Below are positions 10,816 through 19,242 of a DNA stretch of 64,000 nucleotides, one piece after another (the stretch's first letter is position 1; the number at the start of each line of letters is the position of its first letter). Position numbers and translations under genes: made by a program. The notes beneath the pieces are model-generated. The model made no database searches. It worked only from the letters and a program-made list of their open reading frames with translations, and had not been told where the DNA came from. Origin of the DNA: Candidatus Sumerlaeota bacterium (GTDB lineage Bacteria; Sumerlaeota; Sumerlaeia; JAFGJS01); contig JAFGJS010000065.1 in assembly GCA_016928995.1 (NCBI GenBank), positions 17,079 through 81,078 of the forward strand. The letters run 5' to 3'.

Positions 10816-11006
10816 TTGCCGTTTGATACCTTTTGGATGGCGCCATTTTTTATCATATCGACAAACAGCATTACATTTCCGGTTAAAAAATGAATGATCC
10901 CATGATTAATACAGGGAAGTTGATATCGTTGTCTCTGATTCCAAAGATAAATGTCAAAACCGCGCCCGCAAACCATAGAATCCATCCGGTTATTTTCAGA
11001 ATCATC
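10773..11006 (-). pseudogene. Small two-helix membrane protein broken by a frameshift
   Basis: From the ATG at 11006 the frame reads MILKITGWILWFAGAVLTFI.. and continues ..NFPVLIMGSFIF before a TAA. The next frame continues without a break in character as LTGNVMLFVDMIKNGAIQK. The switch falls at a homopolymer (A6 on the plus strand, 10885-10890): one extra base there would join the two halves into a protein of about 78 residues with two membrane helices. The C-terminal tail (after about residue 62) runs into the family A repeat, so the natural end may also have been replaced. A recent frameshift, an assembly error in the homopolymer, or slippage are all possible. Confidence 0.5.
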
Positions 11007-11166
11007 GTCTTTCCCTTTGCTTGGATAAATAAGTGTAATTGTATCAGACATCATGTCAAAAAGCAAGCAACGCGAAATTGCCGGTTGATTTTTCCGGCTG
11101 GGTGCGGTCTGCTTGGATTTCCAAGAGCGGGTCTGTGTGACATCGTTTTTCGTCCAGCCTGGGCCG

Positions 11167-14100
11167 ATGAATCCGGCCACGCAACAAATCTTTTCGCACC
11201 GGGAGCGCGGCGTGCCTCAGCGTGAATTTGTACATCTGCATACGCATTCGGAGTTCAGCCTGCTGGACGGGATGAACCGGATGGGCGCGCTGGCGGGACG
11301 TGTGAAGGAACTCGGCATGCCAGGCCTGGCGCTCACCGATCACGGCAACCTGTTTGGCGCGCTGGAGTTCCAGAAGGCGATGAAGGGCGCGGGGCTGAAG
11401 CCGATCATCGGCTGCGAGGTATACATCACCCTGGGCAACCGCAAAGACCGTAACAAGGAGGACCGGCGATATCACACCGGACTGCTCTGCAAGAATCAGC
11501 AGGGTTACCGCAACCTGTGCAAACTCGTTTCGCTCGCGTATACAGAGGGGTATTATTACAAGCCGCGCATCGACCTGGAACTGCTCGCGGCGCACAGCGA
11601 GGGGCTCGTGGCGCTGTCCGGATGCTTGCAGGGGCCGCTGCCGCAGGCGATTCTGGCGAACGGCAGCGCAGGCACATCCGACACTGAGCGCCGGGTGCAT
11701 GAAACAGTGGACTCGTTCCGGCAGATCATGGGCGAGGGGAATTATTTCCTCGAAATCATGGATCACGGGTTGGAGCCGCAGAAAATCGTCACTCGTGCGA
11801 TCCTCGAGCTGCGGAAAAAACACAACCTGCCGCTCGTGGCGACGAACGACGCGCATTACCTGACGCGCGAGGACAGCCAGCCGCATGACGTGCTGCTGTG
11901 CATCGGCACCGGCTCGCTGGTGCATGAGAAGGAGCGCCTGCGCTATAACACGGACCAGGTTTACCTCAAATCTCCGGATGAGATGTGGGAGCTCTTCGGC
12001 GAAATTCCCGAGGCGCTGACGAACACGCTGCGCATCGCCGAAATGTGCGACGCCAAGGTCATGTGCGCCGAGGGGCACGAGCTCTATCCGCATTATCCGT
12101 CCGTGCCCGAAGGAACGGACGCCGCGTCCTACCTGCGGCAGCTGGCGGTGGATGGTTTGCGCGAGCGCTTGGGCGGCGAGATTCCGGCGGAGTACGGCGA
12201 GCGTCTTGATTTTGAATTGAACGTGATTCACAACACGGAATTCGATGATTACTTTCTCATCGTCTGGGACTTCATTAATTTCGCGGTGAAGCACAACATC
12301 CCTGTCGGTCCCGGACGCGGCAGCGGCGCAGGCAGCGTCGTGGCGTGGAGCCTGAAGATCACCGACCTCGACCCTATCGAGCACGGCTTGTTTTTCGAGC
12401 GTTTCCTGAATCCCGAGCGCATCGAGCCGCCGGACTTCGACATCGACTTCTGCATCAACCGGCGCGGCGAGGTGATCGAGTACGTGCGGCAAAAGTACGG
12501 AACGGAAAATGTGGCGCAGATCGTGACGTTCGGCACGCTGAAATCGCGCGCGGCGGTGCGCGACGTAGGGCGCGTGCTGGACATTCCGCTGGCCAACGTC
12601 GATCGCGTGGCCAAGATGATCCCCACCATCATCCAGTTGCCGCATAACGTGGAGCAAAAACTCGACGACGCGCAGAAGAAAAAAGAAACCAAGCCGATCC
12701 TGGAAAACGCGCTGAAGTACGCCAAGGATTTGCGCGAGGCGTACGAGTCCGACATGCCGGAGCGTACGCGCGAGCTGATCGACGCGGCGATCAAGGTGGA
12801 AGGGCTGCATCGCCACACCGGCATGCATGCGGCGGGCGTGGTGATCACCGACCGCCCGCTGAACGAAATGATCCCGATTTTCAAGACGCCCGCCGAACCG
12901 GAGCTGATCACGCAATTCGAGATGAAGAACGTGACCGAGGTCGGCCTGCTGAAGATGGATTTCCTCGGACTGAAGAACCTCACCGTGATCGACGAGGCGA
13001 TGCAGATGATCGGGCGGATCCACGGCCGCAAGATCGACTGGGCGGAGATCGGCTACGACGATCCGCCGACGTATCAGCTCATCGCGCGCGGCCAGACCAC
13101 CGGCGTGTTCCAGCTTGAATCCGAAGGCATGAAGAAGGTCTGCCGGCAGCTCAAGCCGACTTGCTTCGGCGACGTGGCGGCGGTGATCGCGCTGTACCGG
13201 CCCGGGCCGATGCAGTTCATCGACACCTTCGTGGAAAACAAACACAAGCCGGACAGCATTCAGTACCTGCACCCGAAACTCGAACCGATCCTGAAGGAGA
13301 CCTACGGCATCATCGTGTATCAGGAACAGGTGATGCAGATTTCGAATAACCTGGCGGGCTTCAGCCTGGGTCAGGGCGACATCCTGCGCAAGGCGATGGG
13401 CAAGAAGAACGCCGCGCTGATGGAGAAGATGCGCGTCGAATTCATCGAAGGCTGCAAGAAGAACGAGATCAGCGAAAAGATCGCGCAGGAAATCTGGAAC
13501 CAGATGGAGAAGTTCGCGGCATACGGCTTCAACAAGTCGCACACCGTGGCGTACGCCGTGGTCTCGTTCCGCACGGCCTGGCTAAAGGCGCATTACCCGA
13601 CGGAATTCATGGCCAGCCTGATCACGCACGACATGGGCAATCTGGATAAAATGCCGGTGTACTTTCAGGAATGCAGCGACATGGGGATCCAGATTCTGCC
13701 GATCGACATCAACACGTCGCGCGCCACATTCACGCCGGACGGCCGCAACATTCGCTTCGGGCTGGCGGCGATCAAGAACGTCGGGCGTGGCGCCATCGAC
13801 GCCATCGTGGACGAGCGCGAGGCGCATGGGCCGTTTGCGGACTTCAAGGATTTCGCCGCGCGCGTGGACTCCAAGGCGATGAATTCACGCATGATCGAAG
13901 CGGCGATTCGCGTCGGCGCATTCGACGCGCTGGGCGCGCACCGCGCGCAGCTGATTCAGTGTTACAGCGCGATCATGGAACTCGCCGCGCATGTGCGCGC
14001 GGAAATGGAATCCGGACAAGGCTCGTTGTTCGACGACCTGGGCGACGACGAAGGCGGCGGCACCGCGCTGGAGCAATTCGAATATCCCGAACTGCGTCAT

Positions 14101-14742
14101 TGGCATCGCCGCGAGATGCTGGAAAACGAGAAGGAACTCACCGGCTATTACCTTACGGGGCATCCGCTGGAGGATTATCGCGGCGACTTCGAATCATTTT
14201 GCAATTGCAATGCGCTGGAGCTGAAAGACCTGCCGAAGGATCGCGGCGTCGTTTTCATCGGCATCGTGCTGCGTGTGATCAAACGCGTGGACCGCAAGGG
14301 CAAGGAATTCGCCTTTATCGAAATGGAGGACTTCACCGGCGCGGCCGAGGTGACGTGCTTCAGCGATGTCTATTCCGCCGCGCGCGATGTGATCCTGAAG
14401 GATGAGATTCTCGCCGTGCGCGGGCGCGTGGACACATACGGCGAACGGCACAAGATCATGGCCGATGAGGTCATGCCCGTCGAGCATTTCCGGCTGCGTC
14501 ATGCGCGCGAGGTGCATCTGCGGCTGGAGCCGGACGAGTTCACCTCCGGCACGCTGCAGCGCGTGCGGGAAGCCGCGGCCGAGTATCCGGGCGACGCGCC
14601 GGTGTATTGCCGCCTGCCGCATCCTGACGGCGGCTTTATTGTGCTTGGTGAATCCGATCCGCCGCGAGTCAAACCGACGCAGGATTTCCTCAACGCCATG
14701 CAGAGCCTGAATCTGACGCGTCCTTTTTGCTTCCAGACGTGA
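11167..14742 (+). CDS. dnaE: DNA polymerase III subunit alpha
   Basis: About 1191 residues, the usual DnaE1 length, the replicative polymerase. The N-terminal PHP domain starts FVHLHTHSEFSLLDG with HGNLFG following; the polymerase palm carries GPGRGSGAGS and PDFDIDFC (catalytic aspartates); YGIIVYQEQVMQI and AAYGFNKSHTVAYA are the family's fingers region; the OB-fold near the C-terminus starts GVVFIGIVLRVIKRVD. The start was placed at the ATG at 11167; a TTG at 11113 and a GTG at 11137 are in frame but add unconserved residues. No strong ribosome site is visible for any of them. It stands alone, with an AT-rich repeat region upstream and the alpha-galactosidase gene 82 nt downstream. Confidence 0.95.
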   Translation: MNPATQQIFSHRERGVPQREFVHLHTHSEFSLLDGMNRMGALAGRVKELGMPGLALTDHGNLFGALEFQKAMKGAGLKPIIGCEVYITLGNRKDRNKEDRRYHTGLLCKNQQGYRNLCKLVSLAYTEGYYYKPRIDLELLAAHSEGLVALSGCLQGPLPQAILANGSAGTSDTERRVHETVDSFRQIMGEGNYFLEIMDHGLEPQKIVTRAILELRKKHNLPLVATNDAHYLTREDSQPHDVLLCIGTGSLVHEKERLRYNTDQVYLKSPDEMWELFGEIPEALTNTLRIAEMCDAKVMCAEGHELYPHYPSVPEGTDAASYLRQLAVDGLRERLGGEIPAEYGERLDFELNVIHNTEFDDYFLIVWDFINFAVKHNIPVGPGRGSGAGSVVAWSLKITDLDPIEHGLFFERFLNPERIEPPDFDIDFCINRRGEVIEYVRQKYGTENVAQIVTFGTLKSRAAVRDVGRVLDIPLANVDRVAKMIPTIIQLPHNVEQKLDDAQKKKETKPILENALKYAKDLREAYESDMPERTRELIDAAIKVEGLHRHTGMHAAGVVITDRPLNEMIPIFKTPAEPELITQFEMKNVTEVGLLKMDFLGLKNLTVIDEAMQMIGRIHGRKIDWAEIGYDDPPTYQLIARGQTTGVFQLESEGMKKVCRQLKPTCFGDVAAVIALYRPGPMQFIDTFVENKHKPDSIQYLHPKLEPILKETYGIIVYQEQVMQISNNLAGFSLGQGDILRKAMGKKNAALMEKMRVEFIEGCKKNEISEKIAQEIWNQMEKFAAYGFNKSHTVAYAVVSFRTAWLKAHYPTEFMASLITHDMGNLDKMPVYFQECSDMGIQILPIDINTSRATFTPDGRNIRFGLAAIKNVGRGAIDAIVDEREAHGPFADFKDFAARVDSKAMNSRMIEAAIRVGAFDALGAHRAQLIQCYSAIMELAAHVRAEMESGQGSLFDDLGDDEGGGTALEQFEYPELRHWHRREMLENEKELTGYYLTGHPLEDYRGDFESFCNCNALELKDLPKDRGVVFIGIVLRVIKRVDRKGKEFAFIEMEDFTGAAEVTCFSDVYSAARDVILKDEILAVRGRVDTYGERHKIMADEVMPVEHFRLRHAREVHLRLEPDEFTSGTLQRVREAAAEYPGDAPVYCRLPHPDGGFIVLGESDPPRVKPTQDFLNAMQSLNLTRPFCFQT

Positions 14743-14769
14743 TTGACAGAGTATCGAAGCTGGTTGGAG

Positions 14770-14786
14770 AGCGGACCTTAGTCCGC
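14770..14786. repeat. Short GCGGAC hairpin downstream of dnaE
   Basis: GCGGAC (14771-14776) and GTCCGC (14781-14786) form a 6-bp stem with a 4-nt loop. There is no T-run, so it is not a convincing terminator; it lies 38 nt before the alpha-galactosidase start. Confidence 0.35.
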
Positions 14787-14824
14787 CGCCGAAGAATTAA
14801 ATCCGCTCAGAAGGAGAACGACAA

Positions 14825-16789
14825 ATGAGACGTTGGACCATCATTACCGTGATATTGGCCATTATTATCTTTGGGAGTGAAACCATGCAGGCGCGGACAT
14901 TCTGGCTGGATGAATTGGATTTGAGTAAAATGAAACAGGGATGGGGTGAAGTGGGAAGGCGCCGTTCCGTGGGCGGCAATCCGTTGCGCATGGGAGGCCA
15001 TGAATATCAACGAGGGATCGGGACGCACGCAGAAAGCGTGTTCATTATCCGGATCGCTGGGCAGGCGGCGCGCTTTCAAGCGACAATCGGCGTTGATGAT
15101 GAAGTGAACGACAGAGGAACTGTCCAATTCCTGGTGTTTGGCGACAAGCGCGAGTTGTTCAACAGCGGCGCCTTGAAAGGCGAAGATGAACCCAAAGCGA
15201 TCGATCTCGATGTGACGGGAATCGATGAACTAGCGCTGATTGTTGAGCCCGCTGATTTTGGCATTACATTCGACCATGCCGACTGGGCTGACGCGCGGCT
15301 AGAACTGGAAGGCGACGATCCGAAAGCCCTTCCAATACCCGAGGAATCCGCTGAGATTCTTACGCCTCCCGCGCCCAAGAGTCCGCGGATCAATGGCGCT
15401 CGAATCTATGGCGTCCGGCCCGGCTCCCCGTTTCTTTATCGCATTCCCGCCACGGGCGAACGGCCGATGCGTTTTTCCGCGGCCGGTCTGCCAAAGGGAT
15501 TGGAATTGGATCCGGACACGGGCGTGATCGCCGGACGGATTATAAGCAAAAAGCATCGGATGTATCAGGTTGTCTTTCGGGCGAAAAATAAATTGGGCAA
15601 GGTCGAGCGCGACTTCCGCATCGTCGTCGGCGATCGTATCGCCCTGACGCCGCCGATGGGCTGGAACTCCTGGAACTGCTTCGCTCACGCGGTCTCCGCG
15701 GACAAAGTCAAGGCTGCGGCCGACGCTATGGTCTCCAGCGGATTGGTCGATTACGGCTGGACGTACATCAATATTGACGATTTCTGGCAGGTGCAGCCAG
15801 ACAGCGATGATCCCACACTGCAAGGCGACGCGCGCGACGAGAACGGAAATATCCTGCCCAATCCACGCTTTCCCGATATGAACGGGCTGGTCGATTATAT
15901 CCATTCTCTCGGATTGAAAGCGGGAATCTATTCCTCGCCGGGTCCACTGACCTGCGGAGGCTGCATCGGCAGTTATGAGCACGAAGTGCAAGACGCTCAA
16001 AAATATACGCAATGGGGCTTCGATTACTTGAAATACGATTGGTGCAGTTATGGCCAAATTGCGGAAGATCAAAGTCTTTACGAATTGATGAAGCCATACA
16101 TCACAATGCGCGATGCGTTGCTCGCACAGGATCGTGACATTGTATACAGCCTTTGTCAATACGGCATGGGCAATGTGTCCGCCTGGGGCGATGTGGTCGG
16201 TGGAAATTGCTGGCGCACAACCGGCGACATTCGCGATACTTGGGACAGCATGGCCGACATCGGTTTCCGACAGAACGGACTGGAGCATTTCGCCAAGCTC
16301 GGCGCCTGGAACGATCCCGACATGCTGGTGGTGGGTCAGGTCGGCTGGGGGCCGAACCTGCATCCCTCGCGACTCACGCCAAACGAACAATACACGCACA
16401 TCAGCCTCTGGTCGCTGCTAGCTGCGCCGCTTTTGATCGGCTGCGACATGACCCAACTGGACGGTTTTACGTTCAACCTGCTGACCAATCACGAAGTGAT
16501 CGACGTGAACCAGGATCCGCTGGGCAAACAAGGCCGCCGCGTGAGCAAGGACGGCCCCCTCGAAGTTTGGGTCAAGCCCCTGGAAGACGGCTCGATTGCC
16601 GTGGGATTGTTCAATCGCGGATACTTCGCGATGACTGTCAAGGCGAAGTGGCGAGACTTGGGCGTCAAAGGCCGTCAAATCGTGCGCGACCTCTGGCGGC
16701 AAAAAGACTTGGGAGAGTTTCAGAATCAATTCAGCGCGGAAATACCATGCCATGGGGTTATGTTCCTTCGATTGCGCGCTGCAAATTAA
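14825..16789 (+). CDS. Secreted alpha-galactosidase (GH27) with N-terminal NPCBM domain
   Basis: 654 residues. A signal peptide (about 1-23, ITVILAIIIFGS core) precedes an NPCBM-type carbohydrate-binding domain (about 25-155; RGIGTHAESV is characteristic), a short Ig-like/cadherin-like linker domain (GLPKGLELDPDTGVIAG, about 220-236) and a GH27 barrel starting TPPMGWNSWNCF. By alignment to GH27 enzymes the nucleophile is Asp405 in YLKYDWC and the acid/base Asp468 in GDIRDTW. It releases terminal alpha-galactose (possibly alpha-N-acetylgalactosamine) outside the cytoplasm. AAGGAG 7 nt upstream of the ATG supports the start. It follows dnaE at 82 nt but is unlikely to be functionally linked. 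The fine substrate is not determinable. Confidence 0.92.
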   Translation: MRRWTIITVILAIIIFGSETMQARTFWLDELDLSKMKQGWGEVGRRRSVGGNPLRMGGHEYQRGIGTHAESVFIIRIAGQAARFQATIGVDDEVNDRGTVQFLVFGDKRELFNSGALKGEDEPKAIDLDVTGIDELALIVEPADFGITFDHADWADARLELEGDDPKALPIPEESAEILTPPAPKSPRINGARIYGVRPGSPFLYRIPATGERPMRFSAAGLPKGLELDPDTGVIAGRIISKKHRMYQVVFRAKNKLGKVERDFRIVVGDRIALTPPMGWNSWNCFAHAVSADKVKAAADAMVSSGLVDYGWTYINIDDFWQVQPDSDDPTLQGDARDENGNILPNPRFPDMNGLVDYIHSLGLKAGIYSSPGPLTCGGCIGSYEHEVQDAQKYTQWGFDYLKYDWCSYGQIAEDQSLYELMKPYITMRDALLAQDRDIVYSLCQYGMGNVSAWGDVVGGNCWRTTGDIRDTWDSMADIGFRQNGLEHFAKLGAWNDPDMLVVGQVGWGPNLHPSRLTPNEQYTHISLWSLLAAPLLIGCDMTQLDGFTFNLLTNHEVIDVNQDPLGKQGRRVSKDGPLEVWVKPLEDGSIAVGLFNRGYFAMTVKAKWRDLGVKGRQIVRDLWRQKDLGEFQNQFSAEIPCHGVMFLRLRAAN

Positions 16790-16841
16790 ACTGGTATGAA
16801 TTTGTGATATGACGCGATAACCATGCTTTCACCACAAACAA

Positions 16842-16871
16842 TTGACGCTCACCGGTTCATCGGACTATAAA
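16842..16871 (+). promoter_or_regulatory. Sigma-70-type promoter for the FecR/pseudopilin-domain gene
   Basis: TTGACG (16842-16847) and TATAAA (16866-16871) are separated by 18 nt and lie about 40 nt before the start codon at 16912. Each box matches the consensus at 5 of 6 positions. Confidence 0.55.
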
Positions 16872-16911
16872 TTCTACGATGACCCGATCAATCGATCCAG
16901 GAGAGATAATC

Positions 16912-18036
16912 ATGAAAGCACTGCGTAGTTTGATGATCATATGCTCCTGCACGCTTATTACGTATCAGGCAAGAGCGCAGGAGACCGCGGATGCTGATTC
17001 CACGGCGATGCTGAAGACCATCGAGGACACCAGCATAATTCCGGAAGGCTACGACGCGCTGATCTATGGCGCGCTGCAGGATGTGAAGGCGCTGCCGGCC
17101 GGCGCCAAGGATTGGGTGGCCGTGGAAAAGCCCAGCGCGCTGAAGACTGGCAGCGAGGTGCTGACGGCGCAGGGCAAGACGAAAATCCGGCTGCGCGGCA
17201 ACGGCCAGGTGCGGCTTCCTCCGGACAGCCATGTGGCGATCTCCACGACGGAGCAGGGGAACGTGATGATCACGTTGAAAAAGGGCAAAATCTGGAATTC
17301 GATGGCGGCGGAGGAAGGCCGGAATTACGTGGTGCGAACGCCGGAGATCGCGGCGGGGGTGCGCGGCGCGTTGTTCGTCGTGCAGACCACGGATGACGGC
17401 TCGCGGTTCGCCGTGTTCTCGGGCCAACTGAAACTGGCGAACCGGGAAGATCCGCAAAATCCGATCACCGTGCCAGCGGGAAAGCAGGTGCTTGTGCACA
17501 AGAACGGAGCGGTGTCGCAGGCTGTGCCGGTCACAGCGGATGAGCGCGAGGAATGGGACGAGTGGGATCAGTGGGCGGCCGAGGTGCATGAGCAGATCGG
17601 CAGCAAGTTCGTGTTCGGCGGACAGGCCATCGACAATCTGGCGAAGCTGAACGCGATGGATCAGCAGGCGGTGGAGGCGATGGCGCAGGAGACGGCCGTG
17701 AACCGGGCGGCGGAGCGCGCCGACGTACAGGTGCGCAATTACGCCGAGGCCTTCAAGAAACTGATTCTGGATATCGGCGTGCAGCCGACCGAGGAACAGG
17801 GCTTCGCGGCGCTGGTGCAAAACGTGGGCCAGTGGCCGAACTGGAAAGGTCCGTATATTAATGACGATCCGAGCACGCTGCCTCCGGTCGATCAATGGGC
17901 GCAGCCGTTGCGTTATGTCGTGCTGGTGACGCCCGGCGGCACGGAGTATTATGCCGTGGTCAGCAGCGGCCCCGACCGCCGTTTCAGCAAGGGCAAAGCC
18001 GACGATCTCCAAACCATGGTTGGCAAGAAAAAATAG
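16912..18036 (+). CDS. Secreted FecR-domain protein with a GspG-like C-terminal domain
   Basis: 374 residues from the ATG at 16912 (AGGAGA 8 nt upstream). A signal peptide (ALRSLMIICSCTLITYQARA) is followed by a FecR domain (about residues 75-205: TKIRLRGNGQVRLPPDS, then VRTPEIAAGVRGALFVV). A helical, acidic middle section leads to a C-terminal segment (WPNWKGPYIND...LPPVDQWAQPLRYVV...YYAVVSSGPDRRF) with the order of a type II secretion GspG globular domain: W-K-GPY, DpWg.P..Y, and D.DGRFS-like end. Unlike true pseudopilins it has a cleavable signal rather than a prepilin leader. A FecR domain normally binds or senses in the periplasm; here no ECF sigma factor is nearby. Role unknown; a structural or envelope-stress protein is possible. 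Confidence 0.7.
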   Translation: MKALRSLMIICSCTLITYQARAQETADADSTAMLKTIEDTSIIPEGYDALIYGALQDVKALPAGAKDWVAVEKPSALKTGSEVLTAQGKTKIRLRGNGQVRLPPDSHVAISTTEQGNVMITLKKGKIWNSMAAEEGRNYVVRTPEIAAGVRGALFVVQTTDDGSRFAVFSGQLKLANREDPQNPITVPAGKQVLVHKNGAVSQAVPVTADEREEWDEWDQWAAEVHEQIGSKFVFGGQAIDNLAKLNAMDQQAVEAMAQETAVNRAAERADVQVRNYAEAFKKLILDIGVQPTEEQGFAALVQNVGQWPNWKGPYINDDPSTLPPVDQWAQPLRYVVLVTPGGTEYYAVVSSGPDRRFSKGKADDLQTMVGKKK

Positions 18037-18057
18037 CAATTGGTTCAAATCGTTACT

Positions 18058-18119
18058 TTTGCGCCTTTGCGTCTTTGCGTGAGATCTATTCAATCCACGC
18101 AAAGACGCAAAGGCGCAAA
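18058..18119. repeat. Perfect 24-bp inverted repeat (family A), copy 4
   Basis: Arms 18058-18081 and 18096-18119 are exact reverse complements with a 14-nt loop; the unit is a series of GCGTCTTTGCG-like heptamers. A T6 run follows one base later, so on the plus strand it could also terminate transcription of the FecR gene. Confidence 0.8.
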
Positions 18120-18204
18120 GTTTTTTCAGTTGAAGTATTTATTTACACACTCAGAATCAGAGCATTGCACGACGAATCTCTAAAGTAATGTCCGCATGGG
18201 AAGA

Positions 18205-18235
18205 GAACACAGCCGAGGGCGGCTGTGCCACATTC
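18205..18235. repeat. CACAGCC/GGCTGTG hairpin repeat (family E), copy 1
   Basis: Stem 18208-18214 / 18221-18227 (7 bp) with a 6-nt loop GAGGGC. The reverse complement of this element matches 30507-30538 inside the dcm gene almost base for base, including the flanking GAATG and CTTC. Confidence 0.7.
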
Positions 18236-18289
18236 AAAAGATGCGGACAGAACTTTTAGAGATGTTTCAGAATTAAGGAAGTTCAAGGT

Positions 18290-19195
18290 ATGTTCGACGA
18301 ATTGCTGAAGGCTGCGGTGGAACAGCTGATCACGGGAGCGACGGGGCAGGCGGCGCGGATCGTCGATGATGTATCCTGCGGCGGAGGATGCATCAATGAC
18401 GCGCGCACGCTGCTGCTGGCGGATGAGCGCAAATTTTTTCTGAAGTCCAACGCCGCGCCGCTGACGGAGATGTTTCAGCGCGAGGCGGAAGGGCTGAACG
18501 CGCTGGCCGACGTGGAGCAGATTCGCGTGCCGCGCGCGCTGGGCGCCGGCGGCGGAAGCAACAGCAATTCGGGCGCCATTCCGCACATCGTGATTGAGCA
18601 CATCGAGACCGGGCGTCCAGGTCCGGGATTCATGGAGGACTTTGGCCGCCGTTTCGCCTTGCTGCATCGCCATTCACAGGGAACGCGCTTCGGCTCTGAA
18701 CATGACAATTACATCGGCGCCACTCCGCAGCCCAACGGCTGGCGGGAGAGCTGGGCGGATTTTTGGCGCGAGCATCGCCTGGGATATCAATTGCAGCTTG
18801 CCCGACAGAACGGCCATTGCGATTCGCGGATGCGGCGGCTTGGCGACCGGCTGATGGAACGGCTGCCCGAGCTCATCGGCTTGAATGAGCCGCCCTGCCT
18901 GTTGCACGGCGATCTTTGGAGCGGCAACTTTCTTTGCGCTTCAGACGATGCGCCGGTGTTGATCGATCCCGCGGCGTACTACGGCCAGCGCGAGGCGGAC
19001 CTGGCGATGACGATGCTTTTCGGCGGTTTTTCTCCGGCCTTTTACGAGGCGTATCAGGAGGTCTGGCCGTTGGCCAACGGTTGGTGGAATCGCATCGAGA
19101 TTTATCGTTTGTACCATTTGATGAATCATCTCAACCTGTTCGGCGTCAGCTATCGCAACGAGTGCATGGACATCCTGCAGCGCTACGGCGGCTGA
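18290..19195 (+). CDS. Fructosamine-kinase-family protein
   Basis: 301 residues of the fructosamine-3-kinase/ketosamine-kinase family, which phosphorylates sugar adducts on amines (deglycation) in the cytoplasm. Kinase-fold motifs: CLLHGDLWSGNFL (catalytic Asp) and VLIDPAAYYGQREADLAMT (metal-binding DPA in this family), followed by LFGGFSPAFYEAY; the N-terminal SCGGGCINDARTL and FFLKSN elements form the nucleotide lobe. AAGGAAG 7 nt upstream of the ATG supports the start. It lies 47 nt ahead of ilvA on the same strand; they may share a transcript. Substrate in this organism is not known. Confidence 0.9.
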   Translation: MFDELLKAAVEQLITGATGQAARIVDDVSCGGGCINDARTLLLADERKFFLKSNAAPLTEMFQREAEGLNALADVEQIRVPRALGAGGGSNSNSGAIPHIVIEHIETGRPGPGFMEDFGRRFALLHRHSQGTRFGSEHDNYIGATPQPNGWRESWADFWREHRLGYQLQLARQNGHCDSRMRRLGDRLMERLPELIGLNEPPCLLHGDLWSGNFLCASDDAPVLIDPAAYYGQREADLAMTMLFGGFSPAFYEAYQEVWPLANGWWNRIEIYRLYHLMNHLNLFGVSYRNECMDILQRYGG

Positions 19196-19242
19196 GCTCG
19201 ACTGAGACGCAATTTTCATAGATCAAGGAAGCAACCCGCAAG

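Noticed and set aside
10773-11180. A 135-residue minus-strand protein read through in one frame
   Set aside because: The first half has no protein character while a different frame gives a clean membrane protein; the frameshift reading explains both halves.
11056-13542. Long antisense open frame across dnaE
   Set aside because: It is Arg/His/Leu-rich with no protein-like pattern and mirrors the codon bias of dnaE. Similar antisense frames across lepA, eno, glyS and the alpha-galactosidase were rejected for the same reason.
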